From an uncultured Bacteroidota bacterium (GTDB lineage: Bacteria > Bacteroidota > Bacteroidia > Flavobacteriales > Flavobacteriaceae), in the NCBI GenBank assembly GCA_902609185.1, contig CACLQX010000004.1, forward strand, positions 1 through 39,045: a stretch of DNA of 39,045 nucleotides. Direction: 5' to 3'. Shown here in pieces: positions 8,289-17,704 of this stretch (position 1 is the first letter of the stretch; each line of letters begins with the position of its first letter). Made by a program: the position numbers and the translations under genes. The notes below the pieces were generated by a model. The model was not told the DNA's origin and ran no database searches. It was given only the letters and a program-made list of their open reading frames with translations.

Positions 8289-8836
8289 TGAACTTAATAA
8301 AAACAAAAATTAAAGGTTTAGTGAAATTAAAGCCATTAATTATAAGTGATAAAAGAGGTAGTTTTATAGAATCATATAATAAAAAGAGTTTAGATAGATT
8401 ATTAGGATCTAAAAATTTTATTCAAGATAATGAATCTGAATCCCACAAAGGTGTTTTGAGGGGCTTACATTTTCAAAGACCTCCTCATACCCAATCTAAA
8501 TTAGTTCGTTGTGTAAAAGGTGTTGTGCTAGATATTGCTTTAGACCTTCGAAAGCAATCAAAAACTTATGGGCAATATATTACTATGGTTTTATCAAGTG
8601 AAAATAAAGAACAAATATTTATTCCTAGAGGTTTTGCACATGGTTTTATAGTCATGAGTGAATATGCAATCCTTTCTTATAAAGTAGATAATTATTACAA
8701 TTCTAAATCTGAGGGTGGGATAATTTGGAATGATCCAAGTTTGAATATAGACTGGAAAATAAATAAAAATGAAATTATACTTTCCGAAAAAGATGCAATG
8801 TTACCGACATTAAATAATTTTTTAAGCCCTTTCTAA
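8288..8836 (+). CDS. rmlC: dTDP-4-dehydrorhamnose 3,5-epimerase
   Basis: A 182-residue cupin enzyme epimerising C3 and C5 of dTDP-4-keto-6-deoxyglucose. Family motifs visible are RGSFIESYN, QDNESESHKGVLRGLHFQ (with the catalytic His region), LVRCVKGVVLDIALDLRK, TYGQY and FIPRGFAHGF. Length is normal for the family. The start overlaps the stop of the nucleotidyltransferase gene (TAATG) and its own stop overlaps rmlD in the same way, so the three genes are translationally coupled. Confidence 0.97.
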   Translation: MNLIKTKIKGLVKLKPLIISDKRGSFIESYNKKSLDRLLGSKNFIQDNESESHKGVLRGLHFQRPPHTQSKLVRCVKGVVLDIALDLRKQSKTYGQYITMVLSSENKEQIFIPRGFAHGFIVMSEYAILSYKVDNYYNSKSEGGIIWNDPSLNIDWKINKNEIILSEKDAMLPTLNNFLSPF

Positions 8837-9696
8837 TGAAAGTACTAGTGACAGGTGGAAATGGTCAATTAGGTTCTGAGTTAAAAAAAACTTCAATAAA
8901 AGACAATAATTTTAAATGGGTATTTACTGATCGTAAGTCATTTGATCTTACTTTACACAAAAACATTAATTTTTATTTGGATAATATCAAGCCTGACATA
9001 ATTATTAATTGTGCTGCATATACATCGGTTAACTATGCTGAAAATAATTTTGAAACTGCTAATGCCATAAACCATATAGCTGTTGATTTAATTGCTAAGT
9101 GGGCCAATAAAAATAATTGTAAATTAATTCATATATCAACTGATTATGTTTATGATGGAAATTCAAAAATTCCCTATTTTGAATCTGATAAAACAAATCC
9201 TTTAAATAGTTATGGAAGATCTAAATTGTTAGGTGATATAGCTTGTCAAAAAAATAACAATTCTTTCATAATTATAAGAACAAGCTGGTTATATTCAAGT
9301 TTTGGAGATAATTTTGTTACAAACATGATTAAATTAATGTACGGTAATGCTGAAATTAAAGTTATTAATGATCAGTTTGGTTCACCTACCTATGCCGGTG
9401 ATTTAGCATTTGTCATACTACATTTAATAAGAAAAAAAAAATGGATTTCTGGTATATATAATTATTCAAATAAAGGTAATATTTCTTGGTATGACTTTGC
9501 AAATGAAATCAAATCTATTTATGGCTTTAGTACAATAATTAATCCAATATCTTCAGAGTCATATAATCAAAACGTAATACGACCAAAATTTTCAATTCTA
9601 GATAATTCAAAAATTATGGATACGTTTGATATTAAACAAGTTGATTACCTGTCCAGTTTGAAGAAATGTATTAAAATTTTAAAAAATGAATCATAA
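8836..9696 (+). CDS. rmlD: dTDP-4-dehydrorhamnose reductase
   Basis: A 286-residue SDR that carries out the last, NAD(P)H-dependent step to dTDP-L-rhamnose. It shows GGNGQLGSEL at the N terminus, NCAAYTSVNYAE, STDYVYDG, the YGRSK active-site motif, RTSWLYSSFGDNFV and DQFGSPTYAGDLA, all typical of RmlD. It is coupled to rmlC by a one-base overlap and ends the + strand cluster, facing the wzz-like gene tail to tail across 19 bases. No convincing bidirectional terminator hairpin fits in that gap. Confidence 0.97.
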   Translation: MKVLVTGGNGQLGSELKKTSIKDNNFKWVFTDRKSFDLTLHKNINFYLDNIKPDIIINCAAYTSVNYAENNFETANAINHIAVDLIAKWANKNNCKLIHISTDYVYDGNSKIPYFESDKTNPLNSYGRSKLLGDIACQKNNNSFIIIRTSWLYSSFGDNFVTNMIKLMYGNAEIKVINDQFGSPTYAGDLAFVILHLIRKKKWISGIYNYSNKGNISWYDFANEIKSIYGFSTIINPISSESYNQNVIRPKFSILDNSKIMDTFDIKQVDYLSSLKKCIKILKNES

Positions 9697-9715
9697 ACTA
9701 TTATTACTAATAAAA

Positions 9716-10828
9716 TTAGGTTCCAATGATTTCTTTAGATATTTTAAGTAGTGGTTCTTTAGCTAAAACAAAACCCGAGCTGAATATTAATCCAAAAATT
9801 AGGAAAATAATGACAATCTGACTCCTTTTGGGTTTAGATCTGCGATTTGGAACAGAAACCTCATCAATTACTGAAAAAATAGGCGTATCCTTATTTAACT
9901 TTATTTTATTGTTATTATACTCTGATGCTAGATTTATTAAAATATTTTGTTGCAATTGATATTCAGATTCTAATTTTTGTAACTCCGACATAAAACTTGC
10001 AGTAGATATACTTTTATTTGAATCTTTGAATTCTGCCAATTTTTTCTGCAGGAAATCAAATTCCTTTTGTTTTAATTCGTACTGTTCTTTAGAAAATTCT
10101 AATCTCTCTTTTATTTTATTCGTTCTAAGTTCAATTATTTTTGACTGTAAATTTTTTGTAACCTTTTCTACTATTTGAGTACTTATAAAAGCTTCCTTAT
10201 CTGTTGCAACAACTTTAATGTATCCCTCTTTTTCATTAAGCTCTATTGCAAATTTTTGTTTGAATGAATTTATCAAACTGTAGTCTTCATCACTTAAAAA
10301 ATTATAACTATTAGTAATATCAACATAGTTTAAAACCTTAGTATCATTCTTCATAAATAATCCTATAGTGTACTTTTTAATAAATCGTATTGGATTAAAA
10401 TTAAATGAGCTTGTATTTTTTTGTAAGTATTCTCTAATTGTTAGTTTATCTCCATCTAAACTAATTATTACTTCTTCAATTATGTCATATGAAAATTCCT
10501 CTGATTCAGTTAATTTTGAATATAGTAGTGGAGATAAGTATGAATCAGTTGACTCTTTAGTTGAATTTAAATTAATTCCTGCAAGCGAGGCCAATGACCC
10601 TAGCCCTTTAACTGAGGGCATTTGGTCATCACTAATTTGGGGAACAAATGTGGTTTGAGAAGTATAAACTACAGGACTAAATAGAGCTACAATGCATCCA
10701 ATAGTTGAAAACAAGACAGATATTTTTATTATCAATTTTCTTTCAAACCACATTTTTTTTAGAATTGCAATAATATCAATCGATTCATCCTCAATAATAC
10801 CATTTAAATTAGTCTTATCTTTTTTCAT
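9716..10828 (-). CDS. Wzz-like polysaccharide chain-length determinant / co-polymerase
   Basis: About 370 residues with the Wzz layout: a short cytoplasmic N terminus, TM1 near residues 34-54, a long periplasmic region with coiled-coil character (about residues 220-300, rich in Glu, Lys and Gln) and a proline-preceded TM2 near the C terminus (VIIFLIFGLIFSSGFVLA). No C-terminal tyrosine kinase domain follows. It controls modal length of a Wzy-polymerised polysaccharide in the inner membrane. The ORF track begins at a TTG (10831) followed at once by ATG (10828); I prefer the ATG, three bases after the stop of the upstream wza-like gene, so both form one operon. Confidence 0.88.
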   Translation of the reverse strand: MKKDKTNLNGIIEDESIDIIAILKKMWFERKLIIKISVLFSTIGCIVALFSPVVYTSQTTFVPQISDDQMPSVKGLGSLASLAGINLNSTKESTDSYLSPLLYSKLTESEEFSYDIIEEVIISLDGDKLTIREYLQKNTSSFNFNPIRFIKKYTIGLFMKNDTKVLNYVDITNSYNFLSDEDYSLINSFKQKFAIELNEKEGYIKVVATDKEAFISTQIVEKVTKNLQSKIIELRTNKIKERLEFSKEQYELKQKEFDFLQKKLAEFKDSNKSISTASFMSELQKLESEYQLQQNILINLASEYNNNKIKLNKDTPIFSVIDEVSVPNRRSKPKRSQIVIIFLIFGLIFSSGFVLAKEPLLKISKEIIGT

Positions 10829-10831
10829 CAA

Positions 10832-13453
10832 TTATAATTTTGTTGCAATTAAAACAGTTGTAAGGGTTGTAGTTATAAAAGTTATAGTTCCAGTCAAATT
10901 ATCAACAAATTGTTTTATTGATTCTTTAAAACCTTCACCCTCTGGTCTAAAATCAGTTACTATTACTGAGTTGGGTAAAACTTTAGGATTCTTAAAAAGG
11001 CCTATTTTTTTTGTTTTTCCATTTGGTAAAATCAAGTAAGACTTTCCACCCTCATTAAATAATTTACCACCTGAATTTTTAATATAACTTTTAGCTTTTA
11101 ATCCTTTTTTCCAAATAAAATTAGATTCATTTTTCACAGCACCTGTGGTAGAAACAATTCCCTTATTGGATGCGATATTGACTATGTCACCATCTTCGAA
11201 TATTTGGTCAGAATTTAATTGATTAAAATTAAGTGAAATTAAATCACCATTTCTAATTAAACTAGATGCATCTAAATTTGCATATCGTGTTAATCCACCA
11301 GCATAATTAATTATATCATTAAGAGACGCATTTCTAAATTCAGCCACCACGGTTTGTGGAAAATTAACTTCTCCAGAAATGCTAATTTTTACACTTTCTT
11401 CATAACCTAAAGTTTCTTTGACAACTAAAATATCCCTGTCTTTTAAAATAAATCCATTATCAGGTTTTTCTTTTAATCCAAGTAAATAATCTTTATCAAT
11501 TTTTATGTTGAATTTTCTTACGATTCTTTCATTTGACATATCTAATTCTGGTCTATTCAGAATTAAATCTTCCTGATTAGCACTTATTTGGAAACCTCCG
11601 GAAAGTAACAAAAGATCTTCTACATACATATTTTCCTCCAAATCATATATGTTAGGGTTGTTGACATAGCCAAAAATCCCAACTGTTTTATTAATGTTTT
11701 CAGTTGTGCCTGTGCTAAATAATATGATTCTATCTCTAGGGTACAGCAATGTAGACTTTAATTCATCTACATTATTAAACTCAAATCTTAAGGTACTGAA
11801 ATCTCCTGTATCATTATTAAATCTTTTAATATCAATCCTTGATTTTAATAAATTAGTAAGAAAATCAGGATTATTAATTTGAGTTGCACTGAAAATTAAA
11901 TCATATACAGTTAAATTTTCCTTCCATGATGTCGTTATATTATCTACACCGTAACCACTAATGGACACAAATTTAGATCCTTCAACCCTTTCATTGCTGT
12001 AAACTTGCACTTGATCCATGTCGTTTAATTGTACAACAATGTTTGAGCTTAAAATATCATTTAAATTATATGAATTATTTACAGATATACCATTTACATT
12101 ACTGGTCACATCTACTCTTTCCAAATATACGTCTGGTAAAACACCTTTTGCGGCACCCAATATTAATGACTTTAGGTCTTTGTAAGTTAGAAGTGAATAG
12201 ATTCCTGGCTCAACTACATGGCCTGAAACAGTAACTTGATTTAATTCTATATCTAAAATTGGAAAAAATGTAATTTTATCTCCATCATATAATTTAATTT
12301 TCTCATCTGAATCCTTTGCTACTTGGTAATTAAAGGTTATTAATTCTCTGTCTGCAATCACATCTTCAGATCTATTTTCGGGTGGTGTAATTCTACTGAT
12401 ATTTACTTTTGTTGTTTGAGCAGTGACAGGTAATCCACCAGAATATTTGAGTAATTCTGAAAGTCCTTCATTTTCTTTTAATTCAAAAAAAGCGTTATTA
12501 TAAACCTCACCCTGTAATAAGAAACTATTTTTTCTAATATCAACAAAAACTATATCGTTGTTTGTTAATCTTACATCTTCCTTTAATTGACCTTTAGTTA
12601 TATAATCATAAAGATCGATAGTTTTGTAAAGTTTATTATTTCTGTAAATCTTTATTTCTCGCAATGTTCCACTTGTTTTGACCCCTCCTGCAGCATATAG
12701 GGCAGATAAGGCAGAGCCTGAGGTATTTAAAATATGTGGTCCGGGGGCCTTAACCTGTCCTAAAACCACAACTTTAACTGGTCTAAGCTGAGTCAGGGAT
12801 ACATCCATAAAGGTTTTTTGAGGATCAGAGTTAAGCCCTGATAAAAATCTACCTAAAAATATTTTTAATCTTGATTTTAATGTTTTGAAAGAATTTCCTG
12901 ATGCAAAAAAGAGCCCGTATCCTCTGATATTAATATTTCCATTTCTATCAACTTGGACGTTTTGTTCAAATGAATTATCTCCGTAGGTAATAATTCTTAG
13001 TTCATCTCCTGGAGCAATAAGATATCCTTCATCAATATTTCCAAGCAGATATTCTTTATCTAAAAACGGATTATTATTAAAAATATTATAACCAAAATAT
13101 TTTGGTCCAGCATCTTCAGTTTCTTCATTATTATCACTAGATTCTTGATCATCACTGTTTTCCTCATTTTCTTTGCTATCTTCAGAATCAGAACTTTGAT
13201 CTTTATCAGGACTTGCTGAATTTTCATTAGGGAACAACTCATTAATTAATTGATCGTAGCTAATTCCTCTCTGTGTTGCTAATTGCCTCGCTTGGGTTTC
13301 AGTCATTCCATTAGCTTTCAAAGCATCCAGCGCCTGAGTTCTAGTAGTTATATTTTGAGATTGAACAGCTTGGGTTGCTTGTTTAATAATAGTTTCATTG
13401 GTCTGCGAGAAACCTGTGAAAGATATTAAGATTATGACGAATAAATATCTCAT
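10832..13453 (-). CDS. Wza-like polysaccharide export outer-membrane protein with multiple SLBB domains
   Basis: An 873-residue exporter, more than twice the length of E. coli Wza. In order: a signal peptide (LFVIILISFTGFSQ), a helical segment with MTETQARQLATQRGIS, a low-complexity acidic Asp/Glu/Ser linker (about residues 75-115), a poly-export domain (IAPGDELRIITYG near 145) and then several SLBB repeats recognisable by GQVKAPG, GHVVEPG, GYVNNPN and GEVNFPQ. The last residues (ITFITTTLTTVLIATKL) are hydrophobic and could form the outer-membrane helix of the Wza barrel. Long multi-SLBB forms are usual in Bacteroidota. It precedes the wzz-like gene directly, so together they would form the export machinery for the locus. 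Confidence 0.9.
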   Translation of the reverse strand: MRYLFVIILISFTGFSQTNETIIKQATQAVQSQNITTRTQALDALKANGMTETQARQLATQRGISYDQLINELFPNENSASPDKDQSSDSEDSKENEENSDDQESSDNNEETEDAGPKYFGYNIFNNNPFLDKEYLLGNIDEGYLIAPGDELRIITYGDNSFEQNVQVDRNGNINIRGYGLFFASGNSFKTLKSRLKIFLGRFLSGLNSDPQKTFMDVSLTQLRPVKVVVLGQVKAPGPHILNTSGSALSALYAAGGVKTSGTLREIKIYRNNKLYKTIDLYDYITKGQLKEDVRLTNNDIVFVDIRKNSFLLQGEVYNNAFFELKENEGLSELLKYSGGLPVTAQTTKVNISRITPPENRSEDVIADRELITFNYQVAKDSDEKIKLYDGDKITFFPILDIELNQVTVSGHVVEPGIYSLLTYKDLKSLILGAAKGVLPDVYLERVDVTSNVNGISVNNSYNLNDILSSNIVVQLNDMDQVQVYSNERVEGSKFVSISGYGVDNITTSWKENLTVYDLIFSATQINNPDFLTNLLKSRIDIKRFNNDTGDFSTLRFEFNNVDELKSTLLYPRDRIILFSTGTTENINKTVGIFGYVNNPNIYDLEENMYVEDLLLLSGGFQISANQEDLILNRPELDMSNERIVRKFNIKIDKDYLLGLKEKPDNGFILKDRDILVVKETLGYEESVKISISGEVNFPQTVVAEFRNASLNDIINYAGGLTRYANLDASSLIRNGDLISLNFNQLNSDQIFEDGDIVNIASNKGIVSTTGAVKNESNFIWKKGLKAKSYIKNSGGKLFNEGGKSYLILPNGKTKKIGLFKNPKVLPNSVIVTDFRPEGEGFKESIKQFVDNLTGTITFITTTLTTVLIATKL

Positions 13454-13470
13454 AAAATTATTTTGGTTGG

Positions 13471-13478
13471 CAAAGATA
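13471..13478 (-). promoter_or_regulatory. Bacteroidota -7 box TATCTTTG upstream of the wza-like gene
   Basis: TATCTTTG on the minus strand matches the TAnnTTTG -7 consensus of Bacteroidota primary sigma factors and lies 17 bases before the ATG. No -33 TTG at the usual 17-23 base spacing is evident. Confidence 0.5.
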
Positions 13479-13542
13479 AAAAAAAACTAGACAATCATTT
13501 TTTGATGATTTTGAAACTCCACTTTTGAGTTTTAAATGGAGT
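13478..13542 (-). terminator. Possible terminator after the ugd-like gene: two hairpins and a T-run
   Basis: On the minus strand, downstream of the shortened dehydrogenase, two perfect 6-bp inverted repeats occur: ACTCCA/TGGAGT (13516-13542) and AATCAT/ATGATT (13493-13510). Nine T's (13486-13478) follow six bases after the second stem. The T-run is further from the stem than in a classic terminator. The rest of this 150-base gap holds only the wza -7 box. Confidence 0.3.
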
Positions 13543-13603
13543 GGGAAAATATGTAATATTGTATTAATTGAAATATGTAATGAAAATATAAAAATCGTAT
13601 TAG

Positions 13604-14407
13604 TTATTTATTTTCCCAATCTCTATTTTTTCTGACTTTCAAATTTGTATTCCAACCTCCTTCAATTGCATTAAGCTCAATACCTAAGTTTTTTGCATAC
13701 AGTATTAATGCATTAACATCTTTTGGAAAACATTTTCCACCATAACCAAGTTGCCCATCATGGCCAGGAACATTTAAGTGACTATCTCCAATCCTACCAT
13801 CTGATGCGAAACCATTTAATGCGTGCTCCCAATCTGCACCAATTTTATCACATATTAATTTAAATTCATTGATTATTGAAACTTTTGTAGCAAAAAAAGT
13901 ATTGTTCATATATTTTATTAACTCTGAAGTTTTTGAGTCAGTTTCAATTATGTTCTTGTTTTTAAATCTCAACTCATAAATTTTTCTTACGCTGCTTGTT
14001 AAACTCTTTGTTCCACCAAGAATAATCCTGTTTTGCGTCAACATATCCAGCTTTGATGTTCTTTCAGTTAAAAACTCAGGTGAAAAAACTATTTTAAATT
14101 GACTGTAATTTTTATTTAATTTTTCAGTTGTTCCAGGTAAAACTGTAGATTTTAGTATGTAAATAGGTTTTTCATTGGCATATTTAAAAACCTCTTCTAC
14201 AAAGTCTAAGTTCTGATTACCATCGGGATACATTGGTGTTGGTACGCATACAAAAACAAAATCAGAATCATGAGTTTGTTCCAAAGTATGAGTGGATTTC
14301 AAGTGATCAACATCATAAATCTTTATATTACTCACAGGCGAAAAGGCAAATGCTTGAGCTTCCCCAACAAAACCATTTCCAATAATTCCGATGGTTGGTT
14401 TATTCAT
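13604..14407 (-). CDS. Short UDP-glucose/GDP-mannose dehydrogenase family protein lacking the C-terminal domain
   Basis: A 267-residue relative of UDP-sugar 6-dehydrogenases, which oxidise C6 of a nucleotide sugar to the uronic acid with NAD+. The N-terminal Rossmann motif GIIGNGFVGEAQ, CVPTPMYPDG, STVLPGTTE, SPEFLTER, the central helix with MNNTFFATKVSIINE, and the catalytic Cys226 in YGGKCFPKD are all present. The usual family length is 390-450 residues: here only 41 residues follow the cysteine, so the C-terminal UDP-binding domain is missing. No continuation exists in any frame downstream. It starts two bases after the ahcY stop. It may be a genuine short form; the substrate is uncertain. 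Confidence 0.8.
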   Translation of the reverse strand: MNKPTIGIIGNGFVGEAQAFAFSPVSNIKIYDVDHLKSTHTLEQTHDSDFVFVCVPTPMYPDGNQNLDFVEEVFKYANEKPIYILKSTVLPGTTEKLNKNYSQFKIVFSPEFLTERTSKLDMLTQNRIILGGTKSLTSSVRKIYELRFKNKNIIETDSKTSELIKYMNNTFFATKVSIINEFKLICDKIGADWEHALNGFASDGRIGDSHLNVPGHDGQLGYGGKCFPKDVNALILYAKNLGIELNAIEGGWNTNLKVRKNRDWENK

Positions 14408-14409
14408 AA

Positions 14410-15732
14410 TTAATATTTATATGATTCGTTTTTAAAAGGTCCCTTGATGTTTACGCCAATATAATTGGCTTGTTCTGAATTGAGTTCCTCAATCTCTACT
14501 CCAAGCTTTTCTAAATGCAACATTGCTACCTTTTCATCTAAATACTTTGGAAGTACGTAAACCTTATTTTCATAACTTCTGTGGTTTTTCCACAATTCCA
14601 GTTGTGCCAAAACTTGATTAGTAAATGAATTGCTCATAACAAAACTTGGATGGCCAGTTGCACAACCTAAATTTACTAATCTGCCCTCAGCTAATATTAT
14701 AATTTCATTTCCATTTATTTCATACTTATCTACCTGAGGTTTAATTTCTTCTTTAGTGTTTCCATATTTTGAATTTAACCAGCTCATATCAATTTCATTA
14801 TCAAAATGACCAATATTACAAACTATTGCCTTGTCTTTCATCTTCATGAAATGTTGTTCTTTAACAATATCTTTGTTCCCGGTTGCAGTAACGATGATAT
14901 CCATTTCTTCAACTACACTTGATAACTTTTTTACTTCAAAGCCATCCATAGCTGCTTGTAAAGCACAAATTGGATCAATTTCGGTCACTGTTACTAGACA
15001 TTTTGCAGAGGCAAAAGATGCAGCAGTTCCTTTACCAACATCTCCATATCCACAAACAACAACTCTCTTACCAGCTAGCATTGTATCTGTAGATCTACGT
15101 ATTGCATCAACTGCAGATTCTCTGCAACCATATTTGTTATCAAATTTTGCTTTAGTAACAGAATCATTGACATTAATAGCGGGTAATGGAAGGGTATTAT
15201 TTTTCTCTCTTTCGTACAATCTTAAAACACCTGTAGTTGTTTCCTCAGTTATTCCTTTGATTCCACTAATAAGTTCAGGGTATTTGTCTAAAATCATATT
15301 TGTCAAGTCACCTCCGTCATCCAATATCATATTTAATGGCTTACTGTCATCACCAAAAAAAATTGTTTGTTCAATACACCAATCAAATTCTTCCTCTGAC
15401 ATACCTTTCCAAGCATAGACAGGGATTCCAGCTTTTGCTATTGCTGCTGCAGCATGATCTTGTGTTGAAAAAATATTACAAGAACTCCAAGTTACATCAG
15501 CACCTAACTCCACAAGTGTTTCAATCAAAACAGCTGTCTGTATTGTCATGTGTAAGCAACCTGCGATTCTGGCACCTTTCAAAGGCTTAGAGTTGGCATA
15601 TTCTTTCCTTAATGACATTAATCCAGGCATTTCAGACTCTGCAAGTGAAATTTCTTTTCGCCCCCAGTCAGCAAGAGATAAATCTTTGACTTTAAATTTT
15701 GGTTTTGTAATTGAGTCAATTTTACTTTTCAT
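14410..15732 (-). CDS. ahcY: Adenosylhomocysteinase (S-adenosylhomocysteine hydrolase)
   Basis: A 440-residue cytoplasmic enzyme that splits S-adenosylhomocysteine into adenosine and homocysteine, relieving product inhibition of methyltransferases. Clear signatures are [17 protein letters not shown] near the N terminus, the substrate-binding DDGGDLTNM, the NAD-binding [13 protein letters not shown] and the C-terminal [18 protein letters not shown]. Length is as expected. It overlaps the end of metK by 11 bases, so synthesis of SAM and removal of SAH are coupled in one transcript. The + strand ORFs over this gene are shadows. Confidence 0.98.
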   Translation of the reverse strand: MKSKIDSITKPKFKVKDLSLADWGRKEISLAESEMPGLMSLRKEYANSKPLKGARIAGCLHMTIQTAVLIETLVELGADVTWSSCNIFSTQDHAAAAIAKAGIPVYAWKGMSEEEFDWCIEQTIFFGDDSKPLNMILDDGGDLTNMILDKYPELISGIKGITEETTTGVLRLYEREKNNTLPLPAINVNDSVTKAKFDNKYGCRESAVDAIRRSTDTMLAGKRVVVCGYGDVGKGTAASFASAKCLVTVTEIDPICALQAAMDGFEVKKLSSVVEEMDIIVTATGNKDIVKEQHFMKMKDKAIVCNIGHFDNEIDMSWLNSKYGNTKEEIKPQVDKYEINGNEIIILAEGRLVNLGCATGHPSFVMSNSFTNQVLAQLELWKNHRSYENKVYVLPKYLDEKVAMLHLEKLGVEIEELNSEQANYIGVNIKGPFKNESYKY

Positions 15733-16993
15733 TTTTAAAAGAATTTTTAAATTTTTTGGATAGCAAATCTACATAATCTAATTTTTCCCACGTAAATAAT
15801 TCAACACTTATTTCCTTTTTGATATTATTTTCACATATCATACTTTTAATCACCTTTTCTGAATCTCTGCCCATGTGGCCGTAGGATGAAGACTCAGTAT
15901 AAATAGGTTGTTTCAATTTCAGTCTTTCAATTATGAAGTATGGCCTGAGATCAAAGATTTTATATATTTCCTCGGAAAGCTTTTCGTCAGAAATAGACAA
16001 TTTAGATGTGTTAAGTGTATTTACATATAAACTAAGTGGTTCAGGTTTTCCAATGGCATAACTAATCTGAATGAGACATTCTTTTGCAATATTTGCTGCA
16101 ATAATATTTTTGGCGATATGCCTTGCAGCATATGCGGCGCTTCTATCAACCTTTGAAGGATCTTTACCAGAGAATGAACCTCCACCATGGGCACCCTTTC
16201 CACCATAAGTATCCACAATTATTTTTCTTCCTGTTAATCCTGTGTCCCCGTTCGGTCCACCTATCACAAACTTACCTGTTGGATTTATAAAATATTCGAT
16301 ATTATTATCACTTAAAATGTTTTTAAACTCTGGGTATTTTGTTAAAATTCTTGGTAAAACAATTTCTTTAATGTCAAGTTTAATTTTGCTTAACATTTTT
16401 GCCTCGACATCGAATTCATTATGTTGAGTTGAAATTACTATTGATTTGATTTTTTTTGGAACATTAGGCTTTTCATATTCAACTGTAACTTGACATTTTG
16501 AATCGGGTCTCAAATACTTAATTTGATTACCTTCCTTTCTTAATAAAGCCAATTCTTTAAGAATTTTGTGAGATAAATCCAATCCAATAGGTATAAAGTT
16601 TTTGGTTTCGTCTGTAGCATATCCAAACATTATTCCTTGATCACCTGCACCCTGATCCTCTGGACTAATTGTTTCAATACCTCTGGATATATCCTCAGAT
16701 TGTTCATTAATGTAAGTAAGTATTCCACAAGACTTGTAATCAAACATCAATTCACTTTTATCGTAGCCAATTTTTTTAATTTGCTCTCTAACTACCTTTT
16801 GAATATCTACATAAGCAGAGGATGTGATTTCACCAGAAACAATTACCTGTCCCGTGGTTACCATCACTTCACATGCAACTTTGGAATTTTCATCAATTGC
16901 CAAAAATACATCTAAAATTGCATCACTAATTTGATCGGCAATTTTATCCGGATGGCCTTCGCTGACAGATTCAGATGTAAAAAAATAATTCAT
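15722..16993 (-). CDS. metK: S-adenosylmethionine synthetase
   Basis: A 423-residue methionine adenosyltransferase forming SAM from ATP and methionine. Signature elements are [20 protein letters not shown] at the N terminus, [13 protein letters not shown], and the glycine-rich [19 protein letters not shown] near the active site. Length is slightly above the E. coli enzyme (384), as is usual for Bacteroidota. A TATATTTG -7 box begins 11 bases before the ATG. The upstream gap is only 81 bases and I see no SAM riboswitch in it. First gene of a metK-ahcY-(ugd-like) operon. Confidence 0.98.
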   Translation of the reverse strand: MNYFFTSESVSEGHPDKIADQISDAILDVFLAIDENSKVACEVMVTTGQVIVSGEITSSAYVDIQKVVREQIKKIGYDKSELMFDYKSCGILTYINEQSEDISRGIETISPEDQGAGDQGIMFGYATDETKNFIPIGLDLSHKILKELALLRKEGNQIKYLRPDSKCQVTVEYEKPNVPKKIKSIVISTQHNEFDVEAKMLSKIKLDIKEIVLPRILTKYPEFKNILSDNNIEYFINPTGKFVIGGPNGDTGLTGRKIIVDTYGGKGAHGGGSFSGKDPSKVDRSAAYAARHIAKNIIAANIAKECLIQISYAIGKPEPLSLYVNTLNTSKLSISDEKLSEEIYKIFDLRPYFIIERLKLKQPIYTESSSYGHMGRDSEKVIKSMICENNIKKEISVELFTWEKLDYVDLLSKKFKNSFKNEK

Positions 16994-17003
16994 TTTTGAG
17001 GTG

Positions 17004-17011
17004 CAAATATA
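17004..17011 (-). promoter_or_regulatory. -7 box TATATTTG upstream of metK
   Basis: TATATTTG on the minus strand, ending 10 bases before the metK ATG, fits TAnnTTTG. Transcription would start only a few bases from the start codon, leaving a very short leader. No -33 element at standard spacing was found. Confidence 0.5.
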
Positions 17012-17074
17012 GTTAATACCATGTAATTAAATGACTCTGCAATTCATGATTGGTATAAACATAAAAGTTGATAA

Positions 17075-17698
17075 TTATTTTTTTTCTTTATAAGGCTTGA
17101 AGTTATAATTTATCATTAATCCACCCCTGTAAGCCACAAATTCACCACTCCTGTTAAAGGTTCTCCAATTGTCCCGAATATCAATTCTGTTATTTTCTCT
17201 ATATGCCTTATAATTTGCCATTGAATATCCTCCTCCGATGAAAGCCTCCAAAGATATTCTCTTAGTTAGTCTTTTTTTGTATCCAATGGTAAATCCATAA
17301 AATGCAACTCTTCCAGATTGGTAAGTATCATTATCATAGTTTCCTCCAGCGTAAGTATCATAAATAATGGCAAAATTTGGTTTTTTTAGAGTAAACATAC
17401 CATAACCTACATGCGGACCAATAAAAAGACCAGTTAAATCATTTTTTTTATAAAATCTATATTCTAAAAATGTTTGGTTAATGTGCAAAGGAGTTTTTGA
17501 ACTGTTTAATTTATTCCAGAAAGAAGCTAAAACATCTAGTTGTAAACTGTTTTTTTCACCAACTTGTATCTCAATCCCAACATTTGGTATCAAACCCAAT
17601 GATGTTAAAACATTTGCTTTGGCCTCTAACTGCGGATGCAATTTCGTTGCAAAGAATACAAGGATAAAAACAAGACCATATTTTTTAATTTTTTTCAA
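17075..17698 (-). CDS. DUF3575-like outer membrane beta-barrel protein
   Basis: A 207-residue protein with an N-terminal signal sequence (GLVFILVFFATKL then an exit region) and alternating hydrophobic strands typical of a small outer membrane barrel. The opening EAKANVLTSLGLIPNVGIEIQVG, the following FLEYRFY and the later GPHVGYG pattern resemble DUF3575 proteins, which are frequent in Bacteroidota and of unknown function. It ends with an aromatic-containing strand (GGLMINYNF). The start is TTG at 17698; the nearby ATG is out of frame. It follows the aminotransferase gene by 6 bases and is probably co-transcribed with it, though no functional link is obvious. Confidence 0.72.
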   Translation of the reverse strand: MKKIKKYGLVFILVFFATKLHPQLEAKANVLTSLGLIPNVGIEIQVGEKNSLQLDVLASFWNKLNSSKTPLHINQTFLEYRFYKKNDLTGLFIGPHVGYGMFTLKKPNFAIIYDTYAGGNYDNDTYQSGRVAFYGFTIGYKKRLTKRISLEAFIGGGYSMANYKAYRENNRIDIRDNWRTFNRSGEFVAYRGGLMINYNFKPYKEKK

Positions 17699-17704
17699 CT
17701 TAAA

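Noticed and set aside
10368-11039. Two + strand ORFs opposite the wzz/wza genes
   Set aside because: Shadows of conserved coding sequence; composition biased and no recognisable domain.
13454-13603. Lost C-terminal domain of the short dehydrogenase by frameshift
   Set aside because: No frame in the 150-base gap encodes the missing domain, and the gap holds hairpins and a promoter box instead.
14831-15763. Three + strand ORFs opposite ahcY (195, 96 and 71 residues)
   Set aside because: They are antisense shadows of a fully conserved gene and show no family motifs.
16994-17074. SAM riboswitch upstream of metK
   Set aside because: The gap is only 81 bases, a -7 box lies about 10 bases from the ATG, and no riboswitch-like helices are visible.
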